Positions 18,401 through 30,694 are shown, counted from the stretch's first letter. The stretch is DNA of 64,000 nt from Mycolicibacterium aurum (GCF_900637195.1 NZ_LR134356.1:3162001-3226000), one strand, 5' to 3'. Program-made: numbers and translations. Notes: a model not told the origin generated them from the sequence alone.

Positions 18401-19863
18401 TCCGCCAGCTCGCGGGCCAGCGCGGCACGCGACTGCGCAAGTGCCTCTTCGGTTTTGGCGGAGAGCACCAGAACCTGCGGTCCCGACTGGGACGGCGCGG
18501 GCGCAGCGACCCTGCCCGGCGCCTCCTCGAGCACGATGTGGGCGTTGGTGCCGCCGACCCCGAACGAGCTGACGCCGGCACGACGGATGCCGTCGACCTC
18601 CCACGGGCCGTCCTGGTTGCGGATACGGAACGGTCCGCGGTCCAGGTGCAGCTCGGGGTTCGGGCTGCTGTAGTGCAGGGTGGGCGGGATGACGCCGTGC
18701 TCGAGGCACAGGATCGCCTTGATCAGACCCGCGATGCCCGCGGCCGTCTCGAGGTGGCCGATGTTCGACTTGACCGAACCGAGGTAGCACGGGTCGCTTC
18801 GGGTTTCCTCGGCCAGGTCGAACGCCTGCCGCAGGCCCTCGATCTCGATCGGATCCCCGATGGGGGTGCCGGTTCCGTGCGTCTCGACGTAGGTGACCGT
18901 CGAGGCGTCCACGCCGGCGATCGCGTGCGCCTCGGCGATGACCTCGGCCTGGCCGATCGAGTTGGGGGCGGCGTAGGTCATCTTGGTGGAGCCGTCGTTG
19001 TTCAGCGCCGAACCGCGGATCACGGCATGGATGTGGTCGCCGTCGTCGACCGCGTCCTGCAGGGCCTTGAGCACCAGGACACCGACGCCGCTGCCGAAGA
19101 TGGTGCCGTCCGAGCGCACGTCGAACGGTCGGCAGTGCCCGCTCGGCGACACCATCGATCCCTGCTCGTACCAGTAGCCGACGCGGTTGGGGATGCGGAT
19201 CGACGACCCGCCGGCCAGCGCGATGTCGCACTCGCCGTTGAGGATCGACTGGCACGCCAGGTGCACCGCCACCAGCGACGACGAACACGCGGTGGCCACC
19301 GACAGCGCCGGACCGCGGAAGTCGAACTGGTGGGCCACGCGGGTGGCCAGATGGTCCTTGTCGTTGGACAGCGACAGCGAGACCATGTCGAAGCTGGCGC
19401 CCTGGCCGATCACCATGGCCGGGTCGTAGTTCGACATCAGGTTGTGCAGCAGGTAGCCACTGGTGGAGCTGGTCCCGAAGACACCGACGGTGGCCTCCAG
19501 CTCGGCCGGGTCGTACCCGGCGTCCTCCAGTGCGTGGTACACCGACTGCAGGAACAGCCGGTGCTGCGGATCGAGCATCCGGGCCGCATGGGGCGTGAAG
19601 CCGAAGAACTCTGCGTCGAACTCCTCGATGCCCGCCATCAGCGCGGCGCGACGCACGTACGAGCTGTTGGTCAGGGTGCGTTCGGTGACCCCGGCGGCCA
19701 GCAGCTCGTCCTCGGAGAGGTCGACGATCGACTCGACGCCGTTGCGCAGGTTGCGCCAGAACTCCGACACCGAGTTGGCTCCCGGGAACCGGCCCGCCAT
19801 GCCGATGACGGCGATGGCGTTGTCGGGGAGTTGACCGTCAAGCTCCCCTGCACTGCTGGTCAC
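15412..19863 (-). CDS. ppsE: Type I PKS, PpsE-like terminal module (KS-AT-ACP-condensation-like)
   Basis: A 1483-residue protein; M. tuberculosis PpsE is 1488. KS ~13-435 with Cys193 in TACSSSL; AT ~555-860 with GHSIGE and HAFH (malonyl-type specificity residues); ACP ~880-1000 with Ser969 in GGDSL; then a condensation-like domain ~1025-1450. The latter lacks an intact HHxxxDG: the site reads LHGTAVGAGDD around His1156, so it is probably not a normal condensation catalyst. No reductive domains. In M. tuberculosis PpsE adds the last extender and works with TesA. The GTG start overlaps the PKS-D stop (GTGA). Confidence 0.93.
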   Translation of the reverse strand: MTSSAGELDGQLPDNAIAVIGMAGRFPGANSVSEFWRNLRNGVESIVDLSEDELLAAGVTERTLTNSSYVRRAALMAGIEEFDAEFFGFTPHAARMLDPQHRLFLQSVYHALEDAGYDPAELEATVGVFGTSSTSGYLLHNLMSNYDPAMVIGQGASFDMVSLSLSNDKDHLATRVAHQFDFRGPALSVATACSSSLVAVHLACQSILNGECDIALAGGSSIRIPNRVGYWYEQGSMVSPSGHCRPFDVRSDGTIFGSGVGVLVLKALQDAVDDGDHIHAVIRGSALNNDGSTKMTYAAPNSIGQAEVIAEAHAIAGVDASTVTYVETHGTGTPIGDPIEIEGLRQAFDLAEETRSDPCYLGSVKSNIGHLETAAGIAGLIKAILCLEHGVIPPTLHYSSPNPELHLDRGPFRIRNQDGPWEVDGIRRAGVSSFGVGGTNAHIVLEEAPGRVAAPAPSQSGPQVLVLSAKTEEALAQSRAALARELAEADGLSLPDAAYTLTRRRKEPIRLAAVVADREDAAAVLTAAETDNVFVGSGHPDWDGSESSADRVAFLFPGQGAQHIGMARGLHDTEPVFARHFDECATAFSDEMGYDLRAEIFDGVGRNLEHTDRAQPALFTVEYALAKLIQSYGVTPSIMAGHSIGEYPAATLAGVFDLDTAVKVVSMRARLMHAAPRGVMVAVALSPEAIAEHLTPDVDLATINDPGSCVIAGSEDAIRTFQAGLAEKGIVARRVRTSHAFHSRLMDSVVAEFTSFLSRMTLREPQIPLLSNITGTTMSASEATNPSTWARQIRATVRFADELDALLTAPDRVLVEVGPGGTLTSSAGRHPRWAERHRAVRLMRHQAQNRSDRDTFLLGLGQLWAAGVDVDWSPAWNRGGDDQRSLVTLPGYPFAPERHWVEHNGAATWLAGGGGAAGVTAAGSPAGAAPAAAGGVSTVEAAMARIWSQCLGLSHIDRNANFFEIGGDSLIAISVAMTAGHEGLDLTPQDLYENQTVASLAKVLTARYAEGGLARQSMDDVVSPPVPPNVAYFLEYGLRDLGRWRIPVILGLRSDVGEADVRAVLTAVTTAHDALRVHLVERAGTWDQHIAEAGEFTELAVRQLPEGLVSGSPQERDAVLGLLDEQVREHQVVVPLTATLIRGAGGGPSYLALSLHGTAVGAGDDGVSRDVLLTDIFTAFSQQLSGQEIELAPVTASWREWSQRCAGLTSHPAVLDSRDYWLDTARRGTVSVAGPETAERPGADDLVRLSAPLSAAETGEIDDARRRLRLPIEEILLAALGRTVAATVGEGAVAVDLGGRGRSVLKPDVDLQRTVGWFTTIHPVVLNASGRASATATLEDVRDTLKAVPHYGIGYGLLRYLYAPTARVLGASRPADILFTHVGTIPDVPAEQPDDAAVRFDTDTAMPIRDALPGLGHALELRVYRTAGVLSLDWWYDSRRLGPTDVESFARQYSAALLDITRDALAEEDTDAAGDELALVDLS

Positions 19864-22800
19864 GATCTCGGTCCTACCTTTCGCCGGGATGCGGCTCGTT
19901 GACGTGCTGCGGCGCGCTGCTGTGCGCGCTCACGCAGCGCATTGGGACGCTCGGAGGACTCGTCCTGCTCCTCGAGCCCGAGCTGACGGATCAGGTCGAG
20001 CGCGACGTCGGCCAGCGTCGCTCCCTGCAGCAACAGTGCCACAGGGGGCTCGACGCCGAAATCGCCGCGAATCGTGTTGCGCATCCGGACGGCCATCAGG
20101 GAGTCCAGACCCATCTCGGTCAGCGGCCGCGCCGTGTCCACGGCGCTGTCGTCCGAGTAGCCCATGACGCCGGAGATGCGGCGGCGCAACCGGGCGAGGA
20201 CCACGCGGTGCACCTCGGCGGCGTCCATCTCCTTGAGCGCGTCGGCACCGCCCCAGTCCTCGTCGGCGTCGTCGGTGTCCAGCTCGCCCACCAGGTCGGA
20301 GAAGAAGCCGATCTGTGCGATCTCGGGGAACGCGGCCGCCGCCCGATCCAGCCGCAACCGGGCGATACCGACGCGCGACAGTCCCGCGGACAGCACGCCG
20401 CCGAGCGCGTCCACGCCCTCGGCAGGGGTGATCGGGTCCAGCACCGAGAAGCTCAGCGAGCTGGCCAGGCCGACCTCGGCCCACTGACCCCAGTTGATCG
20501 TGGTCGCGGGCAGACCGGCCGCCTTGCGCCAGGTCACCAGGGCGTCCAGCCAACCGTTCGCGCACGCGTACGCCGCCTGTCCAGGCGAGCCGAGCAGCGA
20601 GGCGACCGAGCTGAAGCCCACCCACCAGTCCAGTTCCTTGGTGGCGGTGACCTCGTGGAGTCGCCACGCGCCGAGCGCCTTCGGCGTCCAGATGGTGTCG
20701 AGGCTCTCCCGGGTCAGGCCGACGACGAGTTCGTCGGCCAGCACGGCCGCCGAGTGGATCAGGCCGCGCAGCGGCTTGCCCGTCTCCTCGGCCGCGGCGG
20801 TGAGCCGCTCGGCGACTCCCGGTGCGGCGATGTCGCCGAGCACGGTGACGATCTCCGCGCGCGCCGACAGCTCGTCGAGAACAGACTGCGCCTCCGCCGA
20901 GGCGGCACTGCGGCCGTTGAGCACGACACGACCCGCTCCGGCCTCCACCAGCCAGCGCACCACGGCCAGGCCCACGCCGCCCAGTGCTCCGGAGACGATG
21001 TAGGACGCATCACCGCGCGCCAGCGGCTGATTCGACGCCGTCGGCAGGGCGGCCCGCGAGAGCCGCTCCACCCAGCGGGTGCCGCCGCGCCAGGCGACGA
21101 CGTCGTCGATCCCGGTACCCGAGCCGTCGGCCTCGATCTCGGCGATCAGCGCCGCGGCGTCCCCGCCCGCGCCGAGGTCGACGAGGGTGGCGTGCAGATC
21201 GGGATGCTCGTAGGCGAGCACCCGCACCAGTGCCTTCAGGCTGCCGACCGCCGGGTTGCCCGGGCCGTCGGCATCGCCGGTGACCAGGCCGCCACGGCTG
21301 ACCAGCCACAGGCGTGGCGGCTTTCCGTGCCAGCTACCGACGACGGCGCGTACGGCTCCGGCCACACCCCACAGCACGTCACGCGCGTGCGCCAGGTGCG
21401 CCTCGGTGTGGGTGCCGTCGAAGTCGCCGTCGTCGACGACGATGACCACCCCGGCCGGCGGCAACGCCGAATCCGCGGTGGCGCCGGCGAATGCGTCGCG
21501 CACCGTGGACTCGTCACCCAGATCGGCGGTGACGACCCGGCGCTGCGGGCGGGCGAAGCTGTCCGCGAACTGCTGCGCGGTGGCCATTGCTGCCGCACCG
21601 TCGGCGAGGACGAGCCAGCTGCCCGTCGGCGAGCCGGCGGGCGGCACCGCAGATTCGACCCAACGGGAATCGAAGATCTTCTGCGACAACGGAAGTGGCA
21701 CCGTGCGGCGCTGGATGCGCTTGAGCTGGACATCGTCGACCTGGGCCAGCACCGCGCCCGCGTCGTCGGTCAGGGTGACGCGGCCGGTGGTGTCACCGGT
21801 CTCCTCGTCGACGCCGACCAGCTCGGCATGGCACTTCGCCCGCCGGCCGATGTCGCCGAACACCCGGATGGATCCGAAGCCGACCGGCAGATAGGTGACG
21901 TCGGTGGCGCCGGAGAGGACGTCGTCGCTCATGGCGGCCGCGAGGCCCTGCAGCGCCGCGTCCAGCATCACCGGGTGCAGCGCGATGCCGCGGTGCGGCG
22001 TGGCCTCGTCGGGCAGCACGATCTCGGTGTCGGCCGCTCCAGTGGAGCGCACCACGCGGGTCAGCGCGGCGAAGGCGTGCGCGTGATGGGCGCCGGTGCG
22101 GCGCAGCGCGGTGTAGAAGTCCGCCGGAGACACCGGGGTGCCGCCGGTCGACGGTGCCACCTTGGCCGGTGCGCCGCCGTCCGCGGCGCGGACGGTGCCG
22201 ACCGCGTGCCGCGTCCAGGTGCCCATCTCCGAGCGCGAGTGGATCTCGACGCGCAGCGTCCCGTCGTCGAGGCGGACGATCTGAGTGGTCAGCATGGTGT
22301 GGCTGTCCAGCGGGAGCATCTGCTCCACCTCGACCAAGGCCGCCACGCCGGTGGCGGGCAGGCCGAGCGCCTCCCGGCCGGCGGCCAGCGTGATCTCGGC
22401 GAAGCCGGCGCCGGGCATGACGGGCAGCCCGTGCACGATGTGGTCGGCCAGCCACGGGTGCAGCTCCAGACCCACGTCGGACTGCCAGACGTGGCCCGTG
22501 CCCGACGGCAGCTCGACGTGCAAGCCGAGCAGCGGATGAGCGCCGGCGAACTGCTGACCTGCGGAGCGGTCGGCCATCCAGTAGTGGGTGTGCTGCCACG
22601 GCGTCGGCGGGACCGAGACGAGGTGCGATGTCGTCTGCTCGTCGGCCTTGACGGCGGGCGGCCGCACCGCGGCCAGCTGCGCGTGGAACGCCAGCGTCTC
22701 GGGCTGGTCCCTGTTGACGGTCGCCCCCACGTGGTAGCGGCGACTGGTCCCCTGCGCGGCGAGGGTGTCCGAGATCGCATGCGCGAGCAGCGGATGCGGG

Positions 22801-25262
22801 CTGATCTCGATGAAATTGCTGTGCTCGGCGCTGGCCTCGTGGACCGCCTGGCTGAACCGCACCGGGTTGCGCAGATTGGCCGCCCAGTAGTCGGCGCTGT
22901 ACATCGGCGCCGACCCGGCGTAGCCGACGGTGGACACCAGCGGGATCTTCGGCGCCGCCGGCTTCAGGTAGGCCAGGGCCTCGGTCAGCTCCGGCAGCAC
23001 CGGGTCGATCGTGGGATGGTGCGACGCGACGTCCACCTCGATGCGGCGTGCGAGCTTGCCCTGGGCGTCGACGAGGGCGACCAGTTCGTCGACCTGGTCC
23101 GGTGGACCTGCGATGACGGACTGCTTGGGTGAGGCGTAGACCGCGATCGTGATGTCGGGCCGGTCGGCGATCAGCTTCTCGGTCGCCTGGGCGTCGAGTT
23201 CCAGCAGCGCCATCGCGCCCTGGCCGGACAGCCGCTTCATCAGCCGCGTCCGGGTGGCGATCACGTCCAGGCCCTCGGCGGGAGTCAGGACGCCTGCCAC
23301 CACCGCGGCGGTGGCCTCGCCCATCGAGTGCCCGATCACCGCGTCCGGCTCCACACCGTAGGACCGCCACAGCGCGGTCAGCGCCAGCTGCATCCCGACG
23401 ATCACGGGCTGGATGCGGTCGATGCCGACCACCGGCTCGCCGGCCTCCAGGGTGTCGCGCAGCGAGAAGCCGACCTTGTCGCGGAACGCCGGTTCCAGGT
23501 CGTCGACGGCGGCGGCGAACGCGGGTTCCTCGGCCAGCAGAGCCTTGCCCATGCCGGGCCACTGCGCGCCCTGCCCCGAGTAGAGGAAGACCGTTCCCGA
23601 ACCCACCTTGGCGTCGTGGGCACCGACCAGGCCGGGTGCGGGCTGACCGGCGGCCAGTGCGCGCAGCGCGGTCACCGCCTCGTCGTGGGTGCGGGCGCTG
23701 ACCGTGGCGATCGTCGGGTAGCGGCTGCGGTGGTGGTTGACGGTGTAGGCGACGTCGACCAGCGGCACGGTGGCGCCGTCGCCCGCCAGCCAGTCGGCCA
23801 GCGCCGCGGCGGAGGCGGCCAGCCGGTCCGCCGTCTTGCCCGACACGACGAGGGTCGTCACCTTCTCAGGCGCAGCCGGCGCGGGGGCAACCTCGGGCCC
23901 CTGCTCGAGCACGATGTGGGCGTTGGTGCCGCCCATGCCGAACGACGACACCGCGGCCCGGCGGGGATGCTCGCTCGCCGGCCACGGCGATGCCTCCGTC
24001 GGCACGAAGAGCCGGGTCGAAGCGGCGTCGATCGTGGGGTTCCACTTCTCGAAGTGCAGGTTGGGCGCGATGGTGCCGTGCTGCAGCGTCAGCACCGTCT
24101 TGATGAATCCGGCGACGCCCGCGGCGGCCTCGGTGTGACCCATGTTCGACTTGACGGCGCCCAGCGCGCAGGGGGTGTCGCCCTTGCCGTACACCGCGGC
24201 CAGCGCGTCGAACTCGATGGGGTCGCCCAGAGATGTTCCGGTGCCGTGGGTTTCGACGAAGCTGACGGTGCCCGCGGCGACGTCGGCCGAGCGCAGGGCG
24301 CGGGTGATGACGTCGCGCTGCGACGGGGCGTTCGGTGCGGTCAGGCCGTTGGACCGGCCGTCCTGGTTGACCGCGGACCCGCGGACGACGCCGAGCACGC
24401 GGTCGCCGTCGCGGACCGCGTCGGTGAGCCGCTTGAGCACCACCACGCCGGCACCTTCGCCGCGCACGAAGCCGTTGGCCCGCGAGTCGAACGAGTAGCA
24501 GCGGCCGTGCGGCGACAGCATTCCCCACTTGGCAAGGGCCAGTTGGGTTTCCGGGCGCAGACTGAGGCTGACCCCGCCGGCCAGGGCGAGGTCGCTCTCC
24601 CGCATGCGCAGGCTCTGGCAGGCGAGGTGGATCGACACCAGCGACGACGAGCACGCGGTGTCGACGGCGACCGCCGGGCCCTTGAGGCCGAGCAGGTAGG
24701 CCACCCGGCCGACGGTGACGCTGTGGGCGTTGCCGGTGGCCGAGTAGGCGTCGATGGTGTCCGGGTTGCCGGCGGAGGCGTTCTGGTACTCGTTGTAGTA
24801 CACGCCGATCATCACCGCGGCCCGCAGCTCACCGACGGTGTCCGGTGCCAGACCGGCGTTTTCGAGTGCCTCGTAAGCAACTTCGAGCAGCACGCGCTGC
24901 TGCGGGTCCATCGCGGCGGCCTCGCGCGGCGTGATGCCGAAGAACTCGGCGTCGAACCCGGCGACGTCGTCGATGTAGGCACCCCACTTGCTGGGCATCT
25001 TGCCGGGGGCCATCGGATCGGGGTCGTAGAACGCGTCGCCGTCCCACCGGTCGGCGGGCACCTCGGTGATGGCGTCGGTGCCGCTCTCCAGGAACTTCCA
25101 GTAGCTGTCGGGACCCGTCACGCCGCCGGGGAATCGGCACCCGATGCCGACGACGGCGATCGGCTCGGCGCCGGCGACCCGGGAGGCTTTCTCGAACTGC
25201 TCGGCCAGCTTCCCGCGCTGCTCGGCGGACATCGCCGAGATCCTGTCGAAGGTGGTCTTCAT
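19860..25262 (-). CDS. Type I PKS, PpsD-like module with a different docking head (KS-AT-DH-KR-ACP)
   Basis: An 1800-residue protein; PpsD of M. tuberculosis is 1827. N-terminal docking helix 1-30 ([20 protein letters not shown]); KS ~33-455, Cys204; AT ~555-865, Ser646 in GHSMGE and the VASH motif; DH ~905-1185 with His941 in HxxxGxxxxP and Asp1101 in DAALQ, both intact; KR ~1390-1620 with SGALGGVG and the FSS-to-Tyr catalytic set; ACP ~1660-1740, Ser1721. No ER. PpsD likewise lacks ER and relies on the trans-acting Rv2953, for which I see no homologue here. The second half reads like PpsD, while the head reads more like PpsB. Its ATG overlaps the PKS-C stop by one base. Confidence 0.9.
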   Translation of the reverse strand: MKTTFDRISAMSAEQRGKLAEQFEKASRVAGAEPIAVVGIGCRFPGGVTGPDSYWKFLESGTDAITEVPADRWDGDAFYDPDPMAPGKMPSKWGAYIDDVAGFDAEFFGITPREAAAMDPQQRVLLEVAYEALENAGLAPDTVGELRAAVMIGVYYNEYQNASAGNPDTIDAYSATGNAHSVTVGRVAYLLGLKGPAVAVDTACSSSLVSIHLACQSLRMRESDLALAGGVSLSLRPETQLALAKWGMLSPHGRCYSFDSRANGFVRGEGAGVVVLKRLTDAVRDGDRVLGVVRGSAVNQDGRSNGLTAPNAPSQRDVITRALRSADVAAGTVSFVETHGTGTSLGDPIEFDALAAVYGKGDTPCALGAVKSNMGHTEAAAGVAGFIKTVLTLQHGTIAPNLHFEKWNPTIDAASTRLFVPTEASPWPASEHPRRAAVSSFGMGGTNAHIVLEQGPEVAPAPAAPEKVTTLVVSGKTADRLAASAAALADWLAGDGATVPLVDVAYTVNHHRSRYPTIATVSARTHDEAVTALRALAAGQPAPGLVGAHDAKVGSGTVFLYSGQGAQWPGMGKALLAEEPAFAAAVDDLEPAFRDKVGFSLRDTLEAGEPVVGIDRIQPVIVGMQLALTALWRSYGVEPDAVIGHSMGEATAAVVAGVLTPAEGLDVIATRTRLMKRLSGQGAMALLELDAQATEKLIADRPDITIAVYASPKQSVIAGPPDQVDELVALVDAQGKLARRIEVDVASHHPTIDPVLPELTEALAYLKPAAPKIPLVSTVGYAGSAPMYSADYWAANLRNPVRFSQAVHEASAEHSNFIEISPHPLLAHAISDTLAAQGTSRRYHVGATVNRDQPETLAFHAQLAAVRPPAVKADEQTTSHLVSVPPTPWQHTHYWMADRSAGQQFAGAHPLLGLHVELPSGTGHVWQSDVGLELHPWLADHIVHGLPVMPGAGFAEITLAAGREALGLPATGVAALVEVEQMLPLDSHTMLTTQIVRLDDGTLRVEIHSRSEMGTWTRHAVGTVRAADGGAPAKVAPSTGGTPVSPADFYTALRRTGAHHAHAFAALTRVVRSTGAADTEIVLPDEATPHRGIALHPVMLDAALQGLAAAMSDDVLSGATDVTYLPVGFGSIRVFGDIGRRAKCHAELVGVDEETGDTTGRVTLTDDAGAVLAQVDDVQLKRIQRRTVPLPLSQKIFDSRWVESAVPPAGSPTGSWLVLADGAAAMATAQQFADSFARPQRRVVTADLGDESTVRDAFAGATADSALPPAGVVIVVDDGDFDGTHTEAHLAHARDVLWGVAGAVRAVVGSWHGKPPRLWLVSRGGLVTGDADGPGNPAVGSLKALVRVLAYEHPDLHATLVDLGAGGDAAALIAEIEADGSGTGIDDVVAWRGGTRWVERLSRAALPTASNQPLARGDASYIVSGALGGVGLAVVRWLVEAGAGRVVLNGRSAASAEAQSVLDELSARAEIVTVLGDIAAPGVAERLTAAAEETGKPLRGLIHSAAVLADELVVGLTRESLDTIWTPKALGAWRLHEVTATKELDWWVGFSSVASLLGSPGQAAYACANGWLDALVTWRKAAGLPATTINWGQWAEVGLASSLSFSVLDPITPAEGVDALGGVLSAGLSRVGIARLRLDRAAAAFPEIAQIGFFSDLVGELDTDDADEDWGGADALKEMDAAEVHRVVLARLRRRISGVMGYSDDSAVDTARPLTEMGLDSLMAVRMRNTIRGDFGVEPPVALLLQGATLADVALDLIRQLGLEEQDESSERPNALRERAQQRAAARQRAASRRKVGPRS

Positions 25263-28200
25263 CAGATGGCGCCCTCACTGCCGGCGTTCGCCGACTCGAC
25301 GGAAGAGGACTCGATGCTGTCGAACAGGTCGTCGAGCACGCTGAACGAATCGGAGTCTTCTTCGGGTTCTTCGGGTTCGGTGTCCTGCGCCTGCTGCGCA
25401 GGCGCCAGCAGATCGGCGACGAAGTCCGCCATCTGCGCGATCGACGGATGGTTCCACAGCATCGTCGCGGACAGGTCGACGCGGACCAGCTGCTTGGCAT
25501 CGCGCAGCAGGTTCATCGCCATCATCGAATCCAGGCCCAGTTCGGGGAACGCCGCGTCGAAGTCGACGGCGGCATCGGGCATCCCGAGCTCCCGGGCCAG
25601 GATCGCCCGCAGCCGCGTCCGCAACTCCCCGACGGTCTGGGCCCGCGTCATCGACGACCAGTCGATGAACTCCACCGAGGCCGAACCGTTCTCGTCGACC
25701 ACCGGCGCCGGCGCCGATTCCACGGGCGCGTAGGTCAGCCCCCGGATGTCGACCCACGTCGTGCCGTCGGCACCGGTGACCAGGACGTCGACCACCAGCG
25801 AACCGGTGGTGCCGTCGCGCCGGTACACCTCGATGGTGCCGCGGCTGCCCGGCGCCGCTGCCACCGTGAGACTCTCGGCGCCCGCAGGCAACAGCAACTG
25901 GGCGTTGTCGGCGTCGGCCAGCCGGGCCACGTACACCGCGGCGTCGACGAGGGCGGCGGCGGCCGACTCCGAGGAGTCCGGCAGCTCGATGTCGGCGCGG
26001 GCGCCGGCCGGGGTGGTGGTGCACCCGCTGACCGTCCACGCGAACGGCTGGCCTTCCACGCCCCACGCGCGCTGCATCTCGGCGATGGCCGCCCCGTCGA
26101 ACGCCTGTCCGCCGGCGGTCTGGTCGCCGCTGGGCACCTGGGCCGAGGGCGCCGCGATCAGCTGGGCGCTCGCGTGCCGGGTCCAGCGCTGCTCCGGGGT
26201 GTCGGGGGACGAACTCGACCACACCGTGAGCGCGGTGGCGTCGGCGACGACGTGCACGACCTTGGGCGCGTCGGCCACGATCGGATACTCGAACCGGACG
26301 TCACCGACCGCGGCCCCGCTGTCGATCAGTGCCGCGGCACCCGAAAGCGTCTGCAGCAGAACCGAAACCGGAACCACCTCGACACCGCGCACGCGGTGCG
26401 CCACGGGGTAGGAACGCTCGCCGGGCAGCACCCGGGCCTGCCACAGATGGTTGTGCGACGTCCCGGCGACCGGCTCACCGAGCACGGTGCCCCAGGCGGG
26501 GGCGGCCACCGCGTCGAGGTCGACGCTCTCCCCCGGTGCGTTGACCAGGTGATCGAGCACCTTGACCGCCGCGCGCATCCGGTAGGCGTCGGCCAGCCGC
26601 GCCCAGTCGGCGCCCGCCACCACCGTCTGCACGGCGGCGTCGGGGCTCAGCAGTGCGGGCAGCATGCGGATCGCCACCTCGTTGGGCATCGGTTCCAGCC
26701 CGGCGGCCTTCATCTGCGGCTGCGCGTCCGACCAGGACTTCCACAGGCCCCAGTCGATGACGGTGGCAGGCAGGCCCAGCGCGCGGCGGGCATGGGCGAA
26801 CGCGTCGGCGAAGGCGTTGGCGGCGGTGTAGTGCGCGACTGCGCGGGAGCCGAGCAGGCCGGTGATCGAGGAGAACAGCACGAACCGGCGCACCGGCGTC
26901 CGCAACGACAACGTGTGCAGCACCGACGCCGCATCGATCTTCGCGCGGAACATCGGGGTCACGTCGTCGTCGGTCATGTCGGTCAGCAGCGCTTCACCGC
27001 CGGCCAGCGACGCCAGGTAGACGCCGTCCAGCGGGGGAAGGTCCTTGCCGAACCGGTCGAACACCGCCGCCATCGACGTCTCGTCGGCGGCGTCCGCGGC
27101 AACCTCGACCAGCGTGGTTCCGCCGGCCGCCAGTTCACCGGCCAATTCGGCCAGCTGCGAGCCGCCGCGGCGGGACACCGCGACCACCGTCGAGGCGCCC
27201 ATGTCGGCGAGCTGACGGATCAGGTACGGGCCGACGTTGCCCGTCGCGCCGATGACCAGGTGACTGGTGCCGCTCTCCAGGCGGGTCAGCGAGACCGCGG
27301 GCAGGGGGTGCGGCTCCAGTCGCGGCACCCGGCGTTCACCGGCGCGGTACACCGCCTGGTCGTCGCGGTCGGTGCCGGCCGTCCCGACCGATGCCGCTTC
27401 GGCGCGCAGGAAGTGCGCCAGCAGTTCCGCGGGCAGCGCCTCGTCGACGTCGACGAGGCCGCCCCAGAACTCCGGATGCTCCAGCGCGAGCGTGCGACCC
27501 AGCCCCCACAGCACGGCGTGCGCCGGGTTGGCCCGGTCGCCGTCGGCGATCGGCTGCGCGTTGCGGGTGACGACGAAGAGCCGGGGCGCGGTGGACGTGG
27601 CCGACGAGGACGCGGCCAGCGCGACGACGAGGCGGCGCAGCTGATGGAACGACGCGTAGCTCTCGGCGGCGTCGAAGCGTCCCGCGGCGACCGACGGCGC
27701 GTAGACCACGTGGTCGACGCTGTCGAGCACGGAGCTGAGCCCGTCGGCGTCACCGCCGGCATCGAGTGCCGACAGCGGCATCGTGCGTGAGCCCGGCCCG
27801 AGCAGTTCGGCCAGGGTGGCGCCGGAGTCGTCGGTGATCACCAGCCACGAGCCGTCGGCGCCGCCCTGCGGAAGGTCGCGGACCGGCCAGCGCAGCTGAT
27901 GGAACCACTCGTGGTACTCGCCCTCAGGATCGGCGGTTGCCTTGGGCGCCAGCGTATTCGGCGACTGGGTGTGGATCCAGTGACGGGCGTGGTGCCACGG
28001 CGTGGACGGCAGCTGCACCCGGGCGCCGCCCTGCGCGGTCTTCGGCGGGCGTGCGGTGTGGGTGGCGTTGAGGTTGGTGTGGAACGTGACCGTGTCGTTG
28101 GCGTCGCGGGCCAGCGTGGGGATGTTGCGGTGCGGACCGGTCAGGGTGTCCTTGATCGCGTACGACAGCAGCGGGTGCGGGCTGACCTCGACGAAGACGG

Positions 28201-30694
28201 CGGCGTTGGCCGCGGCGGACTCGACGGCGCGCGCGAAGCGCACCGGGTTGCGCAGGTTCGCGACCCAGTGGTCGGCGTCGAAGACGCAGGAGCCGTCGGT
28301 GGGCCGCTCGTCGGTGGTGACGATGACGGGCGTCGTCGGCGTCATCGGCGTGAGGTCGGCCAGCTCGGCGCGTAGGTCGGCCAGGATGGGGTCGACGATC
28401 GGGTGGTGCGACGCCACGTCGACGTCCACCCGGCGGGCCAGCTTGTCCTGGGCGTCCACCACGGCGATCGCGGCGTCGACCTGGTCCGGCGGGCCGGCGA
28501 TCACGGTCTGGTGCGCCGAGGCGTAGACCGCGACGGTGAGGCCGTCGTATCCGGCGATCAGCTCCTCGGCGGCGGCGGCGTCGAGTTCCAGCAGCGCCAT
28601 CGCGCCCTGACCGGAGAGGCGTTTCATCAGCCGCGAGCGGGTGGCGATCACCTTCAGCCCGTCGGCCGGGCTCAGTGCCCCACCGACGACCGCGGCGGTC
28701 ACCTCTCCCATCGAGTGCCCGATCACGGCGTCGGGCGTGACGCCGTAGGCACGCCACAGCGCGGTCAACGCGAGTTGCACACCCACCAGGACCGGTTGGA
28801 TCCGGTCGATGCCGACCACGGTCTCCCCGGAGGTCAGCACGTCGCGCAGCGAGAATCCGACCTGCGCGACGAAGTCCGGCTCGAGCTCGTCGACGGCGGC
28901 GGCGAAGGCGGGCTCGTCGGCCAGCAGCCGTCGGCCCATTCCGGCCCACTGCGAACCCTGCCCCGAATAGAGGAACACCGTGCCCGACCCGATGGCCGGA
29001 TCGTTGGGCCCCACGACGCCCGGCGCGGGATACCCCTGCGCGAGCGCCCGCAGGCCGGCGACCGCCTGGTCGCGGTCGGCGGCGACCACGGTGGCGAACC
29101 TGGCGTGCTGGGCGCGGCGGTGGCTCAGCGTGTCCGCCACCTCCGCGAGCCTCACCGCCTCACCCTCGGGTGTCTGCAGCCAGTCGGCGAGACGCCCGGC
29201 CAGCGAGGCGATGCGGGCCGGTGACTTGCCGGTGACCACCAGCGTGCTCACCGGCGGTTCCGGTTGCGCCGCAACCGGTTCGACCTCCGGAGCCTGCTCG
29301 ATGAGGATGTGCGCATTGGTTCCGCTGACCCCGAACGACGACACGGCCGCACGGCGGGGCCGGTCCACGGCAGGCCAGTCCAGCGGCTCCGAGGCGATCC
29401 GGAACTTCTTGGCGCCCTCGCCGGCCTGCGGCGTCAGCTTCGTGAAGTGCAGCTGCTTGGGGATCGCGCCGCGGTGCACGCTCAGCACGGTCTTGATGAA
29501 GCCGGTGACGCCAGCCGCCGACTCCAGGTGCCCGAGGTTGGTCTTCACCGAGCCCAGTACCAGCGGCGCCGAATCCTTGCGGTCGCCGTAGACCGCCGAC
29601 AGCGCGTCGAGTTCGATCGGGTCGCCCAGCGAGGTGCCCGTGCCGTGCGCCTCGATGTAGTCGATGTCCGACGGGGCCAACCGCGAGGTCTGCAGCGCCG
29701 TGCGCATCAGCTCCTGCTGGGCGGGGCCGTTGGGCACGGTCTGGCCGCTGCTCGCGCCGTCCTGGTTGACCGCGGAGCCGCGCACCACCGCCAGCACGCG
29801 GTCACCGTCGCGCAGCGCGTCGGTGAGGCGCTTGAGCACCACGACACCGCAGCCCTCGCTGCGCACATAGCCGTCGGCGTCGGCGTCGAACGTCTTGCAC
29901 CGGCCGTCCGGGGCGAGCATGCCCCACCGCGAGCACGCGATGTTGTTGTCCGGTGACAGGATCAGGTTCACCCCGGCCGCCAGCGCGTGGTCGCTCTCGC
30001 CGCGGCGCAGGCTCTGACAGGCCAGATGGATCGACACCAGCGACGACGAGCACGCGGTGTCGCTGACCACGGCCGGTCCGCGCACCCCGAGGAAGTAGGA
30101 CAGCCGGCCGGCGGCGAAGTTCGGGGCGTTGCCGAACGGGATGTACGGGTCGATGTCCTCGGGTGCCAGCTTGCCGACGATCGAGTGGTAGTAGTCGTTG
30201 GCCGTCATCCCGATGAAGACGCCGGTGGCCGAACCGCGCAGCGTGCGGGGATTGATACCGGCGTGCTCGAGCGCCTCCCACGTGACCTCCATCAGCAGAC
30301 GTTGCTGGGGGTCCATCGCGGCGGCCTCACGCGGGGCGATCGAGAAGAACTCGGCGTCGAACTCGTCGGGCTGCCAGGACGTGAGGAAGCCGCCCTCGCG
30401 GTTGCAGATCGTTCCGGGCACGGTGTGGTCGGGCGAGTAGAACTCGTCGGCGTCCCACCGGTCGGCGGGCACTCTGATGACCCCGCTGGCGCCGTCCTGC
30501 AGCAGGGTCCAGAAGTCGTCGGCACTGTCGACGCCGCCGGGCAGCCGGCAGCCGATGCCGACGACGGCGATCGGCTCGGTCTCGGCCTTCTCCGCTGTCG
30601 CGAGGCGTGCGGTCAGATCGTCGATCTTGCGCAGGGCTTCGGTGATGATCGCCCGGCGATCAGGCGAAGCAGGCGCAGCAGTCATCTCAGTCAA
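25262..30694 (-). CDS. Type I PKS module with unusual order (KS-AT-KR-DH-ACP), PKS-C
   Basis: An 1810-residue protein from a TTG at 30694 that overlaps the PKS-B stop (TTGA, GGAAAG 6 nt upstream); an ATG at 30685 is an alternative. N-terminal coiled-coil docking segment ~11-38 ([16 protein letters not shown]), which reads like PpsC. KS Cys215; AT with GHSMGE and VASH; KR with GATGNVG at 1149-1155 and Tyr1289; then a DH ~1410-1665 with His1433 in HxxxGxxxxP and Asp1584, but Tyr1588 where Gln is usual; ACP Ser1723. The DH-ACP-tail block resembles that of PKS-A. The acidic tail ends in [12 protein letters not shown]. No ER. A DH placed after the KR is rare for this family. Confidence 0.88.
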   Translation of the reverse strand: MTEMTAAPASPDRRAIITEALRKIDDLTARLATAEKAETEPIAVVGIGCRLPGGVDSADDFWTLLQDGASGVIRVPADRWDADEFYSPDHTVPGTICNREGGFLTSWQPDEFDAEFFSIAPREAAAMDPQQRLLMEVTWEALEHAGINPRTLRGSATGVFIGMTANDYYHSIVGKLAPEDIDPYIPFGNAPNFAAGRLSYFLGVRGPAVVSDTACSSSLVSIHLACQSLRRGESDHALAAGVNLILSPDNNIACSRWGMLAPDGRCKTFDADADGYVRSEGCGVVVLKRLTDALRDGDRVLAVVRGSAVNQDGASSGQTVPNGPAQQELMRTALQTSRLAPSDIDYIEAHGTGTSLGDPIELDALSAVYGDRKDSAPLVLGSVKTNLGHLESAAGVTGFIKTVLSVHRGAIPKQLHFTKLTPQAGEGAKKFRIASEPLDWPAVDRPRRAAVSSFGVSGTNAHILIEQAPEVEPVAAQPEPPVSTLVVTGKSPARIASLAGRLADWLQTPEGEAVRLAEVADTLSHRRAQHARFATVVAADRDQAVAGLRALAQGYPAPGVVGPNDPAIGSGTVFLYSGQGSQWAGMGRRLLADEPAFAAAVDELEPDFVAQVGFSLRDVLTSGETVVGIDRIQPVLVGVQLALTALWRAYGVTPDAVIGHSMGEVTAAVVGGALSPADGLKVIATRSRLMKRLSGQGAMALLELDAAAAEELIAGYDGLTVAVYASAHQTVIAGPPDQVDAAIAVVDAQDKLARRVDVDVASHHPIVDPILADLRAELADLTPMTPTTPVIVTTDERPTDGSCVFDADHWVANLRNPVRFARAVESAAANAAVFVEVSPHPLLSYAIKDTLTGPHRNIPTLARDANDTVTFHTNLNATHTARPPKTAQGGARVQLPSTPWHHARHWIHTQSPNTLAPKATADPEGEYHEWFHQLRWPVRDLPQGGADGSWLVITDDSGATLAELLGPGSRTMPLSALDAGGDADGLSSVLDSVDHVVYAPSVAAGRFDAAESYASFHQLRRLVVALAASSSATSTAPRLFVVTRNAQPIADGDRANPAHAVLWGLGRTLALEHPEFWGGLVDVDEALPAELLAHFLRAEAASVGTAGTDRDDQAVYRAGERRVPRLEPHPLPAVSLTRLESGTSHLVIGATGNVGPYLIRQLADMGASTVVAVSRRGGSQLAELAGELAAGGTTLVEVAADAADETSMAAVFDRFGKDLPPLDGVYLASLAGGEALLTDMTDDDVTPMFRAKIDAASVLHTLSLRTPVRRFVLFSSITGLLGSRAVAHYTAANAFADAFAHARRALGLPATVIDWGLWKSWSDAQPQMKAAGLEPMPNEVAIRMLPALLSPDAAVQTVVAGADWARLADAYRMRAAVKVLDHLVNAPGESVDLDAVAAPAWGTVLGEPVAGTSHNHLWQARVLPGERSYPVAHRVRGVEVVPVSVLLQTLSGAAALIDSGAAVGDVRFEYPIVADAPKVVHVVADATALTVWSSSSPDTPEQRWTRHASAQLIAAPSAQVPSGDQTAGGQAFDGAAIAEMQRAWGVEGQPFAWTVSGCTTTPAGARADIELPDSSESAAAALVDAAVYVARLADADNAQLLLPAGAESLTVAAAPGSRGTIEVYRRDGTTGSLVVDVLVTGADGTTWVDIRGLTYAPVESAPAPVVDENGSASVEFIDWSSMTRAQTVGELRTRLRAILARELGMPDAAVDFDAAFPELGLDSMMAMNLLRDAKQLVRVDLSATMLWNHPSIAQMADFVADLLAPAQQAQDTEPEEPEEDSDSFSVLDDLFDSIESSSVESANAGSEGAI

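Noticed and set aside
17638..19902. Long plus-strand frame opposite PKS-E
   Set aside because: Same reason: a mirror of the PKS codon pattern, with no start context and no family features.
19899..23132. Plus-strand reading frame of more than 1000 codons opposite PKS-D
   Set aside because: It is antisense to a PKS with intact motifs, its translation is Arg/Gly/His-rich without any domain, and such open antisense frames are common in GC-rich coding DNA.
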